In this document: piece after piece, positions 1 through 6,824 of the stretch
Numbering within the stretch: the stretch's first letter is position 1
Layout of the letters: the number at the start of each line of letters is the position of its first letter
Source: Fibrobacteraceae bacterium
GTDB taxonomy: Bacteria; Fibrobacterota; Fibrobacteria; Fibrobacterales; Fibrobacteraceae
Assembly: GCA_021443045.1 (NCBI GenBank)
Contig: JABUUT010000001.1
Span: forward strand, 111,284 to 118,163
DNA: 6,880 nt
Direction: 5' to 3'
Translations under genes and position numbers: made by a program
The notes under the pieces: generated by a model
Told to the model about the DNA's origin: nothing
Database searches by the model: none
The model's input: the letters and a program-made list of their open reading frames with translations, nothing else

Positions 1-609
1 CTCTCCAAAAGCTGCCAGGCATTCATCGTGGACTGCAAAAACAAATACCCCCTGAAACCCCTGGGGGACTACATCGAGGAATGCGACGAACGTAACACTC
101 AAGGCAAATACACCCTCGACGATGTCCGCGGAATAAGTAATCTGAAAGAACTGATTGAAACTAAAGCCGATATGAACGGAGTTTCCTTGACACCATATAA
201 ATTGCTGAAACCCAAAGAATTTTCCTATGTTTCAGTCACATCAAGAAATGGCGATAAAATCTCATTGGCAATGAACAACACGAAAAGCACTTTTATCGTT
301 TCTTCATCATATTTGAATTTTAGAGTCAGCAAGGATTCTGAATTACTTCCCGAGTATTTATTCTCCCTGCTGAATCGTGATTCGTTCAATGGGTTCGCAC
401 GCTTCAATTCCTGGGGCAGCGCCCGCGAAACCTTCGACTGGTCCGAAATGTGCCGTGTCCAAATCCCCGTGCCGTCCCTGTCCATCCAGCAGAAAATCGT
501 GGACCTCTACACCTGCTACGAGGAATGCAAGCGCATCGCCCAAACCGCCCGCACCCAGATCAAAACCCTGTGCCCCGCCCTGGTCCAAAAAGCCGCACAT
601 TCAAATTGA
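1..609 (+). CDS. hsdS: Type I restriction-modification specificity subunit (HsdS), C-terminal part
   Basis: HsdS is the DNA-recognition subunit of type I restriction-modification enzymes; it sets the target sequence for the HsdM methylase and the HsdR translocase-nuclease. The frame is open to the left edge, so the true start lies upstream; the GTG at 28 is an internal Val codon. Counting from the first base, codons 21-32 read LGDYIEECDERN, a usual opening of a target-recognition domain, and codons 135-147 read FNSWGSARETFDW, a familiar HsdS motif. The next stretch (IPVPSLSIQQKIVDLYTCY) is the conserved 'P-p-l-x-x-Q-x-x-I' entry into the C-terminal helix, followed by a helical tail ending in LCPALVQKAAHSN. 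This is therefore probably the second recognition domain plus the distal spacer helix. The middle of the gene (about 130-370) is much more AT-rich than its two ends, which suggests domain exchange. hsdM is expected upstream but is not in the window. Confidence 0.9.
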   Translation, partial: LSKSCQAFIVDCKNKYPLKPLGDYIEECDERNTQGKYTLDDVRGISNLKELIETKADMNGVSLTPYKLLKPKEFSYVSVTSRNGDKISLAMNNTKSTFIVSSSYLNFRVSKDSELLPEYLFSLLNRDSFNGFARFNSWGSARETFDWSEMCRVQIPVPSLSIQQKIVDLYTCYEECKRIAQTARTQIKTLCPALVQKAAHSN

Positions 610-633
610 GCATAGATTTATAGAAGGTGTAAT

Positions 634-1305
634 ATGAGTGCCATCGATATAATGAAAATTTTTGTTCTTCCTGTTATCTATGAAAACAATGATCCCACCT
701 ATAAGTATACCTTTACGGGAAGCGGTATTCGTGTTGTACATAATAATCAACATTTTTTTGTAGTTACAAAGCATCAAGTAAGAAATGAAAACAAATATAG
801 TCCAAATCAGTTGTGCGTGCCATCAGCAGATTGGTCTTGTTTCATTCCTCTTTCTTCTGAAAATTTTGTCGCAGGTATGGATGAAGCAGAAGATATAGCA
901 GTTTACAAGATTGAACAATCTCTATCGTGTAATGCAGGTATAAAATCAGATTTTTTTGAATTAAACTCTTTATCTTCTGATAACAAGTTATTTATGTATG
1001 GTTATCCATCTAAGGAGTTTCTTCCTGAGTATGAAAAAAATCATTACAACATCAAAATAGTTGAAAAATCCGCTCATTACAGTTGTGAGGTAAATGATTT
1101 TAAATCAAGAATTTATGTTGATTTGGATGAAAATTATGATTTTGATGGTTTTAGTGGCGGAGCTGTAATGCTGATTGAACCAAATCAAATAAAATTTGTA
1201 GGGATGATAACAAATGCAAACTCCGAGGGATTAGTTGAATTTTATCGAGCAGATAAAATAAAAATGATTCTTGAGGCTTTGGTGAAAGGACGTGGTTTTC
1301 TTTAA
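634..1305 (+). CDS. Trypsin-like serine protease (cytosolic, defence-associated)
   Basis: This is a 223-residue protein with the sequence logic of a chymotrypsin/HtrA-fold serine peptidase. The elements appear in order: a GSG turn at residues 29-31 before the first barrel strands; VVTKHQV at 43-49, with His47 in the position of the catalytic His; EDIAVYKI at 86-93, with Asp87 matching the 'D-[IL]-A-[VL]' catalytic Asp signature; and DGFSGGAV at 171-178, with Ser174 as nucleophile in the G-x-S-G-G motif. The complete triad suggests an active enzyme. There is no signal peptide or membrane segment and no PDZ domain, so it should act in the cytosol. The ATG at 634 is preceded by AGAAGGTG (622-629) at good spacing, 24 bases after the hsdS stop. 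Established precedent: trypsin-like proteases occur in bacterial anti-phage operons, for example beside gasdermins and in Avs proteins. The substrate is unknown; the neighbouring 600-residue protein or helicase are candidates (inference). Confidence 0.8.
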   Translation: MSAIDIMKIFVLPVIYENNDPTYKYTFTGSGIRVVHNNQHFFVVTKHQVRNENKYSPNQLCVPSADWSCFIPLSSENFVAGMDEAEDIAVYKIEQSLSCNAGIKSDFFELNSLSSDNKLFMYGYPSKEFLPEYEKNHYNIKIVEKSAHYSCEVNDFKSRIYVDLDENYDFDGFSGGAVMLIEPNQIKFVGMITNANSEGLVEFYRADKIKMILEALVKGRGFL

Positions 1306-1337
1306 AGAGATGCGATAAAGCTGTTTAAGGTTGTTAA

Positions 1338-4300
1338 ATGAAAAATATCATTAAATCATATTGTGAAAATGAGCTTTCTAATGGTTTATTTTTGATGGAC
1401 TTGCCGACTGGGTTTGGCAAGACGCATAATGTTATTCAGTATATTTACGAAGCCTCTCTAAATCCGGATAACAAGGATAAAAAGTATTTCTTCATCACCA
1501 ACCTTAAAAAGAATCTTCCAGAAAAACAACTTAGAGACCTTTTTGAAAAGAATGGAAAGAAAAAGGAATTCGAAGAAAAGTTCCTATACTTAAATTCAAA
1601 CGCAGATATCGCCATTGATGGATTTACAAAAAATCCTAGTATTTATGATAGAGTTCCCAAGGATATTGCTGCTTGGGAAGAAACAAAGTTTTTCTTTCAA
1701 GATCTAAAAGACATTGTCAAACAGCGTAGATTGCGCCAAAATGGAGAAATCGATTTTTCTTCCAGCCTTGAATGCACTTTTGCCACAAAAATAGAACGAG
1801 AATTCCGCCACAAAGTTGAAATGCAACTAAAAAGTGAATTTCATAAAACGGAAGATCGAAAAACAGCGGTAAAAAAAGATGAAAGATGGAATTGGCTTGG
1901 GGATTTGTACGAATCTACAAAAACAAGTGAAAAGCAAATCATCATCCTAAGTGCAAAAAAATTTGTTACAAAAAATGACACCCTTGTTGAAACGCCATAT
2001 CTTTTCTATGCCAATAAAATTATGGATGGTTCCGTCGTATTTATCGATGAATTTGATGCAACGAAAAGCGATTTTCTAGACAATATTATTGATGACGGCA
2101 TTCGTGAACAGATTGATTTTATTGACCTGTTTTTGAACATCCATTCTTTTTTGCAATCCAAGAAATTTCAAAAAGAATTGTGGAGAAAGTCTAACTGGTA
2201 TCAGGGAAAGAAATATGGCAATAAATCGGTAGATTCCATTGTTGAAGGTTTTAAGGACGCGTCTGATGAAATTTTTGAAAAATACAACCTTTCATACGAC
2301 ATTAGAACCCATCGCGATCAGGATTTGTCAAAAAATTTTCTTTTCCAGGATAATCAGTACCACGCCATAACAAATGACAACAAACTTATCTCAGTCTCCT
2401 TAAATGAAAATGAATTTCGCAACGAAATTCGCATAACAGATGAAAAAATAAATGATTCCTCCGTGAGCATCCAAATGATGCTATCTAAAGTTAGAGGTTT
2501 CATTAATTTTTTCCAGATTGGCGTGAAAAGACTTGCCAGCAATATGTTCTATTATAGAGCCGAGAATCACATCGATGACGGTGATTTTTCTTATGAAGCG
2601 GCAGTCAGTTCCGTTTTGAAGCAATTCCGCTTGAAAGACCTCCATATAAAATTCCTGAAAAACCAGATATTGCAGGATATCCGAAAAAAAGGTGATTCGG
2701 GATTTGCTAAAGACTTTGATTTAAGTTTTTTTGCCAAAGGCCTTCGCTATTATGCTTTTGTAAATGACATAATGAACGATTTAGAGTCGGTTATTATGAT
2801 GTTTGCGTTTAATAATACACCTGAAAAAATTCTGTTAAATACCTGTGAACGCGCTAAGGTTATCGGTATTTCTGCAACGGCGACAATTCCAACAGTGATA
2901 GGCAATTTCAACCTAGATTACATGAAGGAACAATTGGGTGCAAACTTTCGGGAAATGTCCCAGGACGATCGAAATCGGCTTAAAGACCAGTTTTATTCCG
3001 AACAGGATGGATATAAAGATGTTTCTATTCATGCTGAACTTCTAGGAAGCGAAGCCCGTGATAATTGCGATGAAAAAACTTGGTTGAATATATATGATGA
3101 TGAGGAATTAGCGAAGGAGGCGTATTGTAAAGTATGTGACGCAGTTCCTCAAAATGATACCGGTTTTCATAAGGAACGATATTATCGTATTGTTCTTGCT
3201 TACAAGAAGTTTATAGAAAATGATGACATTCAATCTTTTTTGTGTATCTTAACAACTCATCCCAAAAACAATCAAGGCTCGCTTCATCGAAATGTATTAC
3301 TAGAATTATTTAGCAACCTAGACCCAAAAGCAGAAGAAAAAGTAAAATGGCTCACCACCGAAGATTTTGATGAAAATAAGAGAAAAATTTCTGATGAACT
3401 AGGAAAAGGTGAAAAAAGATTTGTCGTATCCGCTTACGCAACCCTTGGTGCTGGGCAAAACTTGCAATATAACATTCCTGCCAGATTGATGCAAAATTTG
3501 GTGACTGTTAATGGTAGCAGAAAGGGTATTGAAAAAGATTACGACGCGATTTACTTGGATAATCCAACAAATTTACTTGTGAACATCAATGTGGACAAGC
3601 TGACACAGAAAGATTTTGTCAAATTCCTGTTCCAAATTGAATATTTGCAGCAGCATGGTGAAATTTCATCTGATTTGGCTATGCAGCATATTCGTAAAGG
3701 TTTTGATGCTTTTGCAAATCAAAAACAATCTTTTAGAAAAGCCGGAAAAATATCTAACCGTGAAAGCATAAAACTTTTTGCAACAAGAAGTATTATTCAG
3801 GCTATTGGTAGAATTTGCCGAACAAATCGAAAATCGAAGAACATTTACATTTTTGCAGATTCAAGAATTGCAGAGAACATTGATCATAGGGTTACAGACA
3901 ATTTAATCTTAAATCATGAGTTTAAAACGCTTTTAAATATCATCGAAAAGAAAGAAACACCAGATATAGTCTATGCATCCCTTGAATTGCAAGCATCGAA
4001 TAAATCTGTAGATGTGAATAGTTTTATTTCAGCTGTTATGAGTAAAAATGAAGGGTCATGGACTGAAATCAATGTTGAACGTTGGAAAGAACTTCGAGAT
4101 TTTGCGCTTAAACACCCGACCATTTCCAAGGAAGAATTAAATCAAAGCGGCAAAAACTCGTTCTATGCAGAACTACCTTCAAAATCAAACATATTGTATT
4201 TTTCGCAAGACTATGATTTCAAAAAAGTGACTGTATCTTTTGAACCAGGGCCTGATTACCCGATGGTTGAATCGGCGGCAAAATGCAAATTAGATAAGTT

Positions 4301-4787
4301 CATGAGTCATCCTGGAATACGCCAGCATTTTATTGAAAATGGATACAAGACTGATTTTGAACCGAATGATTACATTATGGTGCCTACATTCTGGAATAAC
4401 ATCTATAAGGGTGCTTTGGGAGAAAGCGTAGGTTGGTTCATTTTTTCTAAATGGTTTGATGTTAAATTAGAAGAAATTACAGATCTAGAAGCTTTTGAAT
4501 TATTTGATTTTAAGGTTCCGGGAAAACCATATTACGTCGATTTCAAACATTGGAGTATGGGCTCTGATGTTGAAAGAGAAAAAATGATTGATAAAATTGC
4601 TGCAAAAGCACGCAAGTGTGACTGCACAAAAGTCCTTGTTGTAAACATTATGGCAGATTCTATTTTTGAATGCAAAGTGTATAATGCCAGTGTTGAAATT
4701 TTAGCCGTTCCTGCATTGCTTTACGATGATGGAAAAATGAAGGCAAATCGAAAAGCGGAAGATTCCATAAGAAGGTTCCTGGTGTAA
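1338..4787 (+). CDS. SF2 helicase fused to a C-terminal PD-(D/E)XK-like nuclease
   Basis: This is a 1149-residue protein predicted to unwind or translocate on nucleic acid using ATP and to cut it. Helicase motifs are readable in order: motif I PTGFGKT at 23-29 (Lys28); a motif Ia-like FFITNLKKNL at 51-60; motif II VVFIDEFD at 233-240 (Asp237, Glu238); motif III GISATAT at 510-516; a motif V-like SAYATLGAGQNLQ at 698-710; and motif VI QAIGRICRTNR at 821-831. The 'QAIGRICR' form resembles XPD/DinG and Cas3-type SF2 enzymes. Insertions of about 170 residues (motifs Ia-II) and 270 residues (II-III) are unusually long. Near the C-terminus, GALGE (Glu1029), LFDFKV (Asp1057) and YVDFKHW (Asp1068, Lys1070) fit the E...D...(D/E)-x-K active site of a restriction-endonuclease fold. 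An in-frame TAA lies directly before the ATG at 1338, and AAGG at 1327-1330 is well spaced, so the start is firm. Helicase assignment is strong; the nuclease is likely but motif-based. It does not read as HsdR or DinG itself. Confidence 0.85.
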   Translation: MKNIIKSYCENELSNGLFLMDLPTGFGKTHNVIQYIYEASLNPDNKDKKYFFITNLKKNLPEKQLRDLFEKNGKKKEFEEKFLYLNSNADIAIDGFTKNPSIYDRVPKDIAAWEETKFFFQDLKDIVKQRRLRQNGEIDFSSSLECTFATKIEREFRHKVEMQLKSEFHKTEDRKTAVKKDERWNWLGDLYESTKTSEKQIIILSAKKFVTKNDTLVETPYLFYANKIMDGSVVFIDEFDATKSDFLDNIIDDGIREQIDFIDLFLNIHSFLQSKKFQKELWRKSNWYQGKKYGNKSVDSIVEGFKDASDEIFEKYNLSYDIRTHRDQDLSKNFLFQDNQYHAITNDNKLISVSLNENEFRNEIRITDEKINDSSVSIQMMLSKVRGFINFFQIGVKRLASNMFYYRAENHIDDGDFSYEAAVSSVLKQFRLKDLHIKFLKNQILQDIRKKGDSGFAKDFDLSFFAKGLRYYAFVNDIMNDLESVIMMFAFNNTPEKILLNTCERAKVIGISATATIPTVIGNFNLDYMKEQLGANFREMSQDDRNRLKDQFYSEQDGYKDVSIHAELLGSEARDNCDEKTWLNIYDDEELAKEAYCKVCDAVPQNDTGFHKERYYRIVLAYKKFIENDDIQSFLCILTTHPKNNQGSLHRNVLLELFSNLDPKAEEKVKWLTTEDFDENKRKISDELGKGEKRFVVSAYATLGAGQNLQYNIPARLMQNLVTVNGSRKGIEKDYDAIYLDNPTNLLVNINVDKLTQKDFVKFLFQIEYLQQHGEISSDLAMQHIRKGFDAFANQKQSFRKAGKISNRESIKLFATRSIIQAIGRICRTNRKSKNIYIFADSRIAENIDHRVTDNLILNHEFKTLLNIIEKKETPDIVYASLELQASNKSVDVNSFISAVMSKNEGSWTEINVERWKELRDFALKHPTISKEELNQSGKNSFYAELPSKSNILYFSQDYDFKKVTVSFEPGPDYPMVESAAKCKLDKFMSHPGIRQHFIENGYKTDFEPNDYIMVPTFWNNIYKGALGESVGWFIFSKWFDVKLEEITDLEAFELFDFKVPGKPYYVDFKHWSMGSDVEREKMIDKIAAKARKCDCTKVLVVNIMADSIFECKVYNASVEILAVPALLYDDGKMKANRKAEDSIRRFLV

Positions 4788-4789
4788 AT

Positions 4790-6592
4790 ATGACTCCATT
4801 TAAAACAAATCAATTAAAATACTCTCTGGACAGAAATGCGCTTGCAGAGATTTATGATATTTTCCAGGTGTCAACCGACGAAAAAAAAATTAAGTACGGA
4901 TCAAATTGCCTTGATCTTCCTTTAATGGAAAAAAAAGTGGTTTCTGTTCGCTTTGAATCAGGAAATTCTTTTTTTGTTTTAATGGAAAAAAGCAAGGAAA
5001 ATCGTTCATTACTGCTTAATTGTATAAAGCAGGCTGATGACGCTTCAAAGTTATACTTGCCACAAATTTCATTTTCTGATGTAGATGACAGAACGATTTT
5101 ACAATTGTTGCTTAATTCCCTTGGAAACGCTAAAAATCCAATCCTTAGAATAAATAATCTTACAGGCCATCTTTATTGTTACAACGCAGATTGGTTAACC
5201 AAAGGCAAGGATGATTCCATTGAGCAAGTTTCATGCTTGGAAATATCGATATCAAAAGAAATGCGACTAACCTTTCCTGTACATACATTCACTTCCATTA
5301 AACTAAAGGATGAAATTTATTTTTCAAAAAAAAAGCCTTTTGAATCATATCCAAGGTTTGTATTTTCAAAATTTCATACCCTAGCAAGAAAAACGAAAGA
5401 GTCAAAAGGCGAAGAATATATTCAAAGACAGAAAAAATTTCATAAATCAGACATTGAATTTTTGAATTTAAAGGATGCTTCAAAGTTTGAAGCCTCAAAA
5501 ATGGGTGTTGTTGCGGATATTATTTTAAGATTCAATGAAAAATTCAACGGACTTGCTCATTTAGATTTTGAAAATATTTCAAAGTATAAAACATTAGACC
5601 ATGCTGTGGCACAAACAAAAGAAGAAGAAATTGTGAAACGTGCATTTTTGTCAAATAAAAAGTTGCGCATCATAGATTTTGTCAAAGACAGCAAATCAAA
5701 AAAATTGTGTGAGGGTATAATTCCGATATTAGAGACACTTTCTGGAATTAAACCAGTTGTGGGTGTTAACAAAATCAAAGACGGTCTAAATATCGTTCTA
5801 ATTCACAAAAAAGACTGGTATAAAAATGAAGTTGACCCTCATTCAGAATATAAGGATGTATCCACACAACATATTACTGTAGATGGAGTGTTTAAAAGTA
5901 AAAAGGCCAATATTCGTTCTGTTATAAATGAACTTATAATTAAGGATGATATAAAAAATCACAAGTTTTCTCTCTATAACTGGTCGAAATTAGAGTATGG
6001 CGAAAAAATTTCTTTTGCGATGCGAGTTTATGACGCAGATGAAAAAGAACATATCGTTTTTATGACAGTGCTTCCAGACGGCACTTTTAAATTTGAACAA
6101 AAGGACCCTACTGACATTTTTGATTTCAACGATTACACTCGATGCATGTCTGTATTTTCTTCTTCAAAAGACACCTACGGAATTGTAATGAACGCCGCTG
6201 GGCAGATGAATACAATAAAAAATACTCAATGGTTTACAATACCGGAAATTTTCAAAATTAGAGATGAATTAAAACTCGATCAAGTTCATGCTGTCCGAAA
6301 TAAAACAGCGCGTGATGAATTAATGTCAGGCATATTGGACATCAAAATGTTTGAACAGGATGGTGGAACTTACTATTTCGTTGGTACTATTGGTGATGGT
6401 ATGAAAGTCAATGTCGCAAATGCCGTGAACATTCGTAAAATTGAACCAGTTGATAATGCTCCGATGTTTTTTGAACAACTTTTGCCACTAATGAATACTG
6501 TATTTGTTAACAATCAAAGACTGACGGTAGTACCTTTCCCTTTTAAGTATCTTCGAGAATGGGCGACTTTAAATAGCTTAAGCATTCTGTAA
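4790..6592 (+). CDS. Uncharacterised 600-residue protein, possibly MID-PIWI-like
   Basis: I do not recognise this protein with confidence. It is soluble, lysine- and phenylalanine-rich, and has no signal peptide or membrane segment. The N-terminal third (about 100-200) is beta-rich, with a LEISISKEMRLTFPVHTFTS stretch at 150-169. It is followed by a charged helical section (200-300) and an alternating strand/helix section (300-600). Three points recall the MID-PIWI half of Argonaute-like proteins: Y354-K355 with Q360 (EYKDVSTQHIT), placed like the MID Y-K...Q signature; a helix after it (375-388) like the PIWI entry helix; and a C-terminal VVPFPFKYLREWA at 580-592, like the closing 'P-x-P-x-x-Y-A' helix of PIWI domains. 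No convincing RNase H Asp/Glu tetrad was found, so it would be a catalytically dead, guide- or end-binding form. This is a weak fold-level inference. The start lies 2 bases after the helicase stop with no strong ribosome site nearby (AAGG is 14 bases away), indicating translational coupling. Confidence 0.85.
   Translation: MTPFKTNQLKYSLDRNALAEIYDIFQVSTDEKKIKYGSNCLDLPLMEKKVVSVRFESGNSFFVLMEKSKENRSLLLNCIKQADDASKLYLPQISFSDVDDRTILQLLLNSLGNAKNPILRINNLTGHLYCYNADWLTKGKDDSIEQVSCLEISISKEMRLTFPVHTFTSIKLKDEIYFSKKKPFESYPRFVFSKFHTLARKTKESKGEEYIQRQKKFHKSDIEFLNLKDASKFEASKMGVVADIILRFNEKFNGLAHLDFENISKYKTLDHAVAQTKEEEIVKRAFLSNKKLRIIDFVKDSKSKKLCEGIIPILETLSGIKPVVGVNKIKDGLNIVLIHKKDWYKNEVDPHSEYKDVSTQHITVDGVFKSKKANIRSVINELIIKDDIKNHKFSLYNWSKLEYGEKISFAMRVYDADEKEHIVFMTVLPDGTFKFEQKDPTDIFDFNDYTRCMSVFSSSKDTYGIVMNAAGQMNTIKNTQWFTIPEIFKIRDELKLDQVHAVRNKTARDELMSGILDIKMFEQDGGTYYFVGTIGDGMKVNVANAVNIRKIEPVDNAPMFFEQLLPLMNTVFVNNQRLTVVPFPFKYLREWATLNSLSIL
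4881..4889 (+). repeat. A9 homopolymer inside the 600-residue gene
   Basis: Nine consecutive A bases cover codons 31-34 (Glu-Lys-Lys-Ile) of the 600-residue gene. An A8 tract follows at 4929-4936. Tracts of this length can cause polymerase slippage, and a shift this early would truncate the product. Functional use is not shown; the low GC of the gene alone could produce such runs. Confidence 0.9.
5326..5334 (+). repeat. Second A9 homopolymer inside the 600-residue gene
   Basis: Nine consecutive A bases span Ser-Lys-Lys-Lys codons (around residues 179-182) in the 600-residue gene. Together with A9 at 4881-4889 and A8 at 4929-4936 it is one of three long A runs in the first third of this gene. 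Slippage here would shift the frame and remove the C-terminal two thirds. Confidence 0.9.
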
Positions 6593-6679
6593 AAACGTGA
6601 GTTGAACTTTTATGGCTATAACTTCCGAAACACTCCTGTCTCATACAATCTTTGAGCTTCATGCAGAAAAAAGAATTTT

Positions 6680-6694
6680 GCCCCAACTTGGGGC
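6680..6694. repeat. Perfect 15-base palindrome GCCCCAA-C-TTGGGGC
   Basis: The sequence is a perfect inverted repeat of 7 bases around a single central C. As RNA it can form a stem of five G-C pairs with a five-base loop. Read on the minus strand it is followed, after AAAATTC, by a run of six T, so a weak minus-strand terminator is possible; the gap before the T run makes this doubtful. An operator or recombinase site is the alternative. Confidence 0.75.
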
Positions 6695-6700
6695 AGATTT

Positions 6701-6717
6701 TGCAACAGCCTGTTGCA
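6701..6717. repeat. Perfect 17-base palindrome TGCAACAG-C-CTGTTGCA
   Basis: This is a perfect inverted repeat of 8 bases around a single central C, six bases after the preceding palindrome. It resembles a dimeric repressor operator in size and symmetry, and could also fold as an RNA hairpin. It sits upstream of the gene beginning at 6825 and near the composition change, so it could serve as an operator for that gene or as a boundary or recombination site. The sequence alone does not decide. Confidence 0.75.
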
Positions 6718-6824
6718 GAATTCAAAAAGTGCCTCAAATTCCCTGCCTCGCCACACCAGCCGTCGCAGCTTCACAATGTCAGCTAGCTAACGAGTTGAAA
6801 AAAATATATCTTTAGGAACCGCCT

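Larger units (their letters stand above)
610..6600. other. Low-GC three-gene segment between higher-GC flanks
   Basis: Hand counts give 55-63% G+C for each 60-base block of hsdS from 421 to 600, and 35% for 661-720 inside the protease gene. The AT-rich character persists through the helicase and the 600-residue gene. Composition climbs again after the last gene: 38% for 6601-6660, 43% for 6661-6720 and 53% for 6721-6780. The segment therefore behaves as one compositional unit, consistent with a cassette acquired by transfer. No integrase, transposase, tRNA or terminal repeat was seen at its edges, so the mechanism is unknown and the boundaries are approximate. Confidence 0.6.
6593..6824. other. 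Intergenic region with paired palindromes, no convincing gene
   Basis: This 232-base gap separates the three-gene cassette from the next gene. It rises from about 38% to 53% G+C, so it probably contains the right edge of the AT-rich segment. Two perfect odd-length palindromes lie in its centre (6680-6694 and 6701-6717), and the heptamer TGCAGAA occurs on either side of the pair (6662-6668 and 6714-6720, the second overlapping the end of the second palindrome). A self-complementary AGCTAGCT is at 6781-6788. No clear sigma-70 promoter and no hairpin followed directly by a T run were found on the + strand. A 67-codon frame (6612-6815) exists but has no ribosome binding site, runs through both palindromes and ends in the next gene's ribosome site, so it is not called as a gene. 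Confidence 0.6.

Noticed and set aside
606..633. Internal promoter just before the protease gene
   Set aside because: TTGAGC and a TATAGA-like element are present but far too close together for a sigma-70 promoter; co-transcription with hsdS is simpler.
225..637. Several alternative frames on both strands over hsdS
   Set aside because: They are by-products of the GC-rich codons of hsdS; the Pro/Ala/Arg-rich products have no family resemblance while the hsdS frame has clear motifs.
1338..4787. Reading the large helicase as HsdR or Cas3
   Set aside because: HsdR normally has its nuclease at the N-terminus and Cas3 has an N-terminal HD domain; here motif I begins at residue 23 and the nuclease-like motifs are C-terminal. 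No cas genes or CRISPR repeats are present.
6593..6700. Rho-independent terminator for the three-gene operon
   Set aside because: No GC-rich hairpin followed directly by a T run was found on the + strand; the palindromes are followed by AGATTT and GAATTCAAAAA instead.
6543..6737. 64-codon minus strand frame across the end of the 600-residue gene
   Set aside because: It overlaps a well-supported gene on the other strand, has unusual Cys/Ser-rich composition and spans the palindromes; most likely chance.
6612..6815. 67-codon + strand frame between the cassette and the last gene
   Set aside because: No ribosome binding site before its ATG, it runs through both palindromes, it has no recognisable protein pattern, and its stop lies in the ribosome site of the gene at 6825.
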